Origin: Theobroma cacao
Lineage: Eukaryota > Streptophyta > Magnoliopsida > Malvales > Malvaceae
NCBI RefSeq assembly: GCF_000208745.1
Contig: NC_030857.1
Location: 5,573,909-5,637,908 of the forward strand
DNA length: 64,000 bases
Direction of reading: 5' to 3'
Of this stretch, positions 62,769 through 64,000 are shown piece by piece. A model generated the notes under the pieces. It had not been told where the DNA came from. It worked only from the letters and a program-made list of their open reading frames with translations, and ran no database searches. Position numbers and translations under genes: made by a program. The first letter of the stretch is position 1. Each line of letters starts with the position of its first letter.

Positions 62769-63869
62769 TCATCCCTGTAAAATTGAAGGTAAATAATCAG
62801 ATCCTCAGGAGTAATTCACTATTCCCGGGATTATATAAAGATACAGGTTTAGCAAAATTTTACAGACAATATTGTCTGGTTTTGTATACAATGTACATAT
62901 GGAATAATGTTGATATCTTGGTAGAATCATGCCAGGTTAGATAATTTCTATTTAGGGAAGAAAATTAAGGCTCGTTTAATTAGTTGGGTTCAGAAAGCAA
63001 TTACCATCAAGTTACGGCTAGCAAACATCCTCAAATGGGGATCAATTGGCAGCCCAAGCCCCTCATATATTGGATCATAGACTGAATTTTTAATTTGCCT
63101 GAAATCATAGGTACTTTCTAGTTAGGATTCCAGACTGTAGAGAAACTTATTCAGGATTTAGGAAAGGCAAATGAAATCTGTCAAAAAACCTTGGATGAGA
63201 AAAGCTGGCAGCACTAGGACTAGCGGCTTCATTCTGTGGAGATAAAGAAGTAATGTTCACTGGTTCAGCACTGGATGCTTGTGGCATAACGGATTCTCTC
63301 TGCGATTGATCAAATCCAGAAAGGATTAACTTAAAACCAAATACATAACAGAGTTTAACATTACTTAATCCTTTTTTTTTTTTAAATTTTTTTCCACAAA
63401 ATTTATATATTGAAATTTTTCAAGCCAAATTGAGTAGGTGGAGAAGTCAATACCCTGAACCGCTTGAAAGATGATGATTCTCCCAATTCCAATCTGCCCC
63501 TTGCATGGCCTCGTCGTCCAAGAATTTCTTGCTGAATTAATTTAAAAACAAAATTCAAAAGTAGAGGAAACAAATTAATTTCTGTATTATTGCTGGTGAG
63601 ATAAATACCTCATTGAAGCTGCTCAGTGATGTTTCCATCTGATGAGGAGCTGACGCACCAGCATTGTCCTGCCAAGAAGGTGATAGAAAATTCATTTTTT
63701 TAATGGAAAGGGATATTATTTCCAAGAAATCTTGTTAGCCAGAAAGGTTTTTACTTGTTGAAGTAATGAGTTGAAGACTAGGCTTGACAGGGAAGCCCCA
63801 GAGCTAGGATATGTAGCAATTGGTCTTACAGTAGGAGTCAGCAATCCTTGTTGTTGCACAGTTGGTGCC
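62769..63869 (-). CDS. 3' part of a gene of unknown family, running off the right edge
   Basis: Five in-frame exons are readable on the minus strand: 63755-63869, 63609-63668, 63454-63531, 63190-63299 and 63005-63098. A last exon starts at 62774. The encoded piece is Ser/Gln/Pro-rich and looks disordered. It contains PTVQQQGLLTPTVRPIATYP, SSLVFNSLLQQ, RRGHARGRLELGESSSFKRF and IYEGLGLPIDPHLRMFASRN. Consistent splice sites and matching phases support a real gene. If the last exon is used as predicted, translation stops almost at once (…RNLMG, stop at 62769-62771). Another frame of that exon reads DDMSGLISEGL, which looks more like a true C-terminus, so the last junction is uncertain. The composition suggests a nuclear regulatory protein, but I do not recognise it. 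The 5' exons lie beyond 64000. Confidence 0.55.
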
Positions 63870-64000
63870 CTATAAATGAAATTACATCTAATATCAGATA
63901 ACAAGAGCAATGCAGGATAAACAACTGTAAGTGTTTAAAGTTACTCAACTTTAAACTCATTTATAAAAATATCAAAGGAGTTGCTAATTTATTAAGTATT

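Noticed and set aside
1..64000. CRISPR arrays, tRNA and rRNA genes
   Set aside because: By eye I saw no regularly spaced repeats, no cloverleaf-like A/B box pair and no rRNA core sequence. A tRNAscan or Rfam search was not possible.

Overview
This window is nuclear DNA from a flowering plant, most probably a eudicot. The genes are split by many GT-AG introns, the spacers are long and AT-rich, and the best-preserved genes are plant-type: a homomeric (eukaryotic-type) acetyl-CoA carboxylase, an organelle-targeted MnmE/TrmE GTPase, and SULTR-family sulfate transporters of groups 1 and 2. I found no CRISPR array, operon, tRNA or rRNA. There is one 298-base assembly gap (39760-40057), plus single N calls beside homopolymers in two introns. 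The species cannot be named from the sequence alone.

Layout. (1) 1-12.8 kb, plus strand: a complete cytosolic-type acetyl-CoA carboxylase gene (31 coding exons, 2269 aa) whose start follows a 5' leader intron. (2) 12.8-18.7 kb: an accessory stretch with three related Lys/Glu/Arg-rich ORFs in tandem on the minus strand, the third broken, and a fourth less similar basic ORF. (3) 18.75-22.7 kb, minus: tRNA-modification GTPase MnmE/TrmE (10 coding exons, 564 aa). (4) 22.7-25.2 kb: spacer with a decayed non-LTR retrotransposon RNase H domain. (5) 25.3-31.5 kb, minus: a SULTR1;2-like sulfate transporter (13 coding exons, 661 aa) with a likely 5' UTR exon and TATA box near 31.4 kb. (6) 31.5-45.4 kb: a repeat-rich spacer with no convincing gene. 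It holds two copies of a short AT-rich repeat, a larger transposon-like block, a 70-bp tandem repeat and the gap. (7) 45.4-50.1 kb, plus: a SULTR2;2-like sulfate transporter (12 coding exons, 660 aa). (8) 50.6-51.0 kb: the best copy of the AT-rich repeat, with long terminal inverted repeats. (9) 51.3-51.9 kb, plus: a 75-aa protein resembling the C-terminal domain of DRG-family-regulatory proteins. (10) 55.0-60.2 kb, minus: two tandem paralogous genes for ~100-aa proteins with an acidic tract and a short coiled coil, of unknown family. (11) 61.7-62.4 kb: a second decayed RNase H retroelement remnant. (12) 62.8-63.9 kb, minus: the 3' exons of a gene of unknown family that runs off the right edge.

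How the genes relate. The two sulfate transporters lie head to head, about 16 kb apart. With MnmE they reproduce the order I recall for Arabidopsis At1g78010 (MnmE-like GTPase), At1g78000 (SULTR1;2) and At1g77990 (SULTR2;2). Group 1 carriers take sulfate up from soil and group 2 carriers load it into vascular tissue, so the pair covers successive steps of sulfate supply. The carboxylase makes cytosolic malonyl-CoA for fatty-acid elongation and flavonoids and has no evident functional tie to its neighbours. The most novel material is the Lys/Glu-rich tandem family (13-18 kb), the duplicated acidic coiled-coil genes (55-60 kb) and the terminal-inverted-repeat element family.
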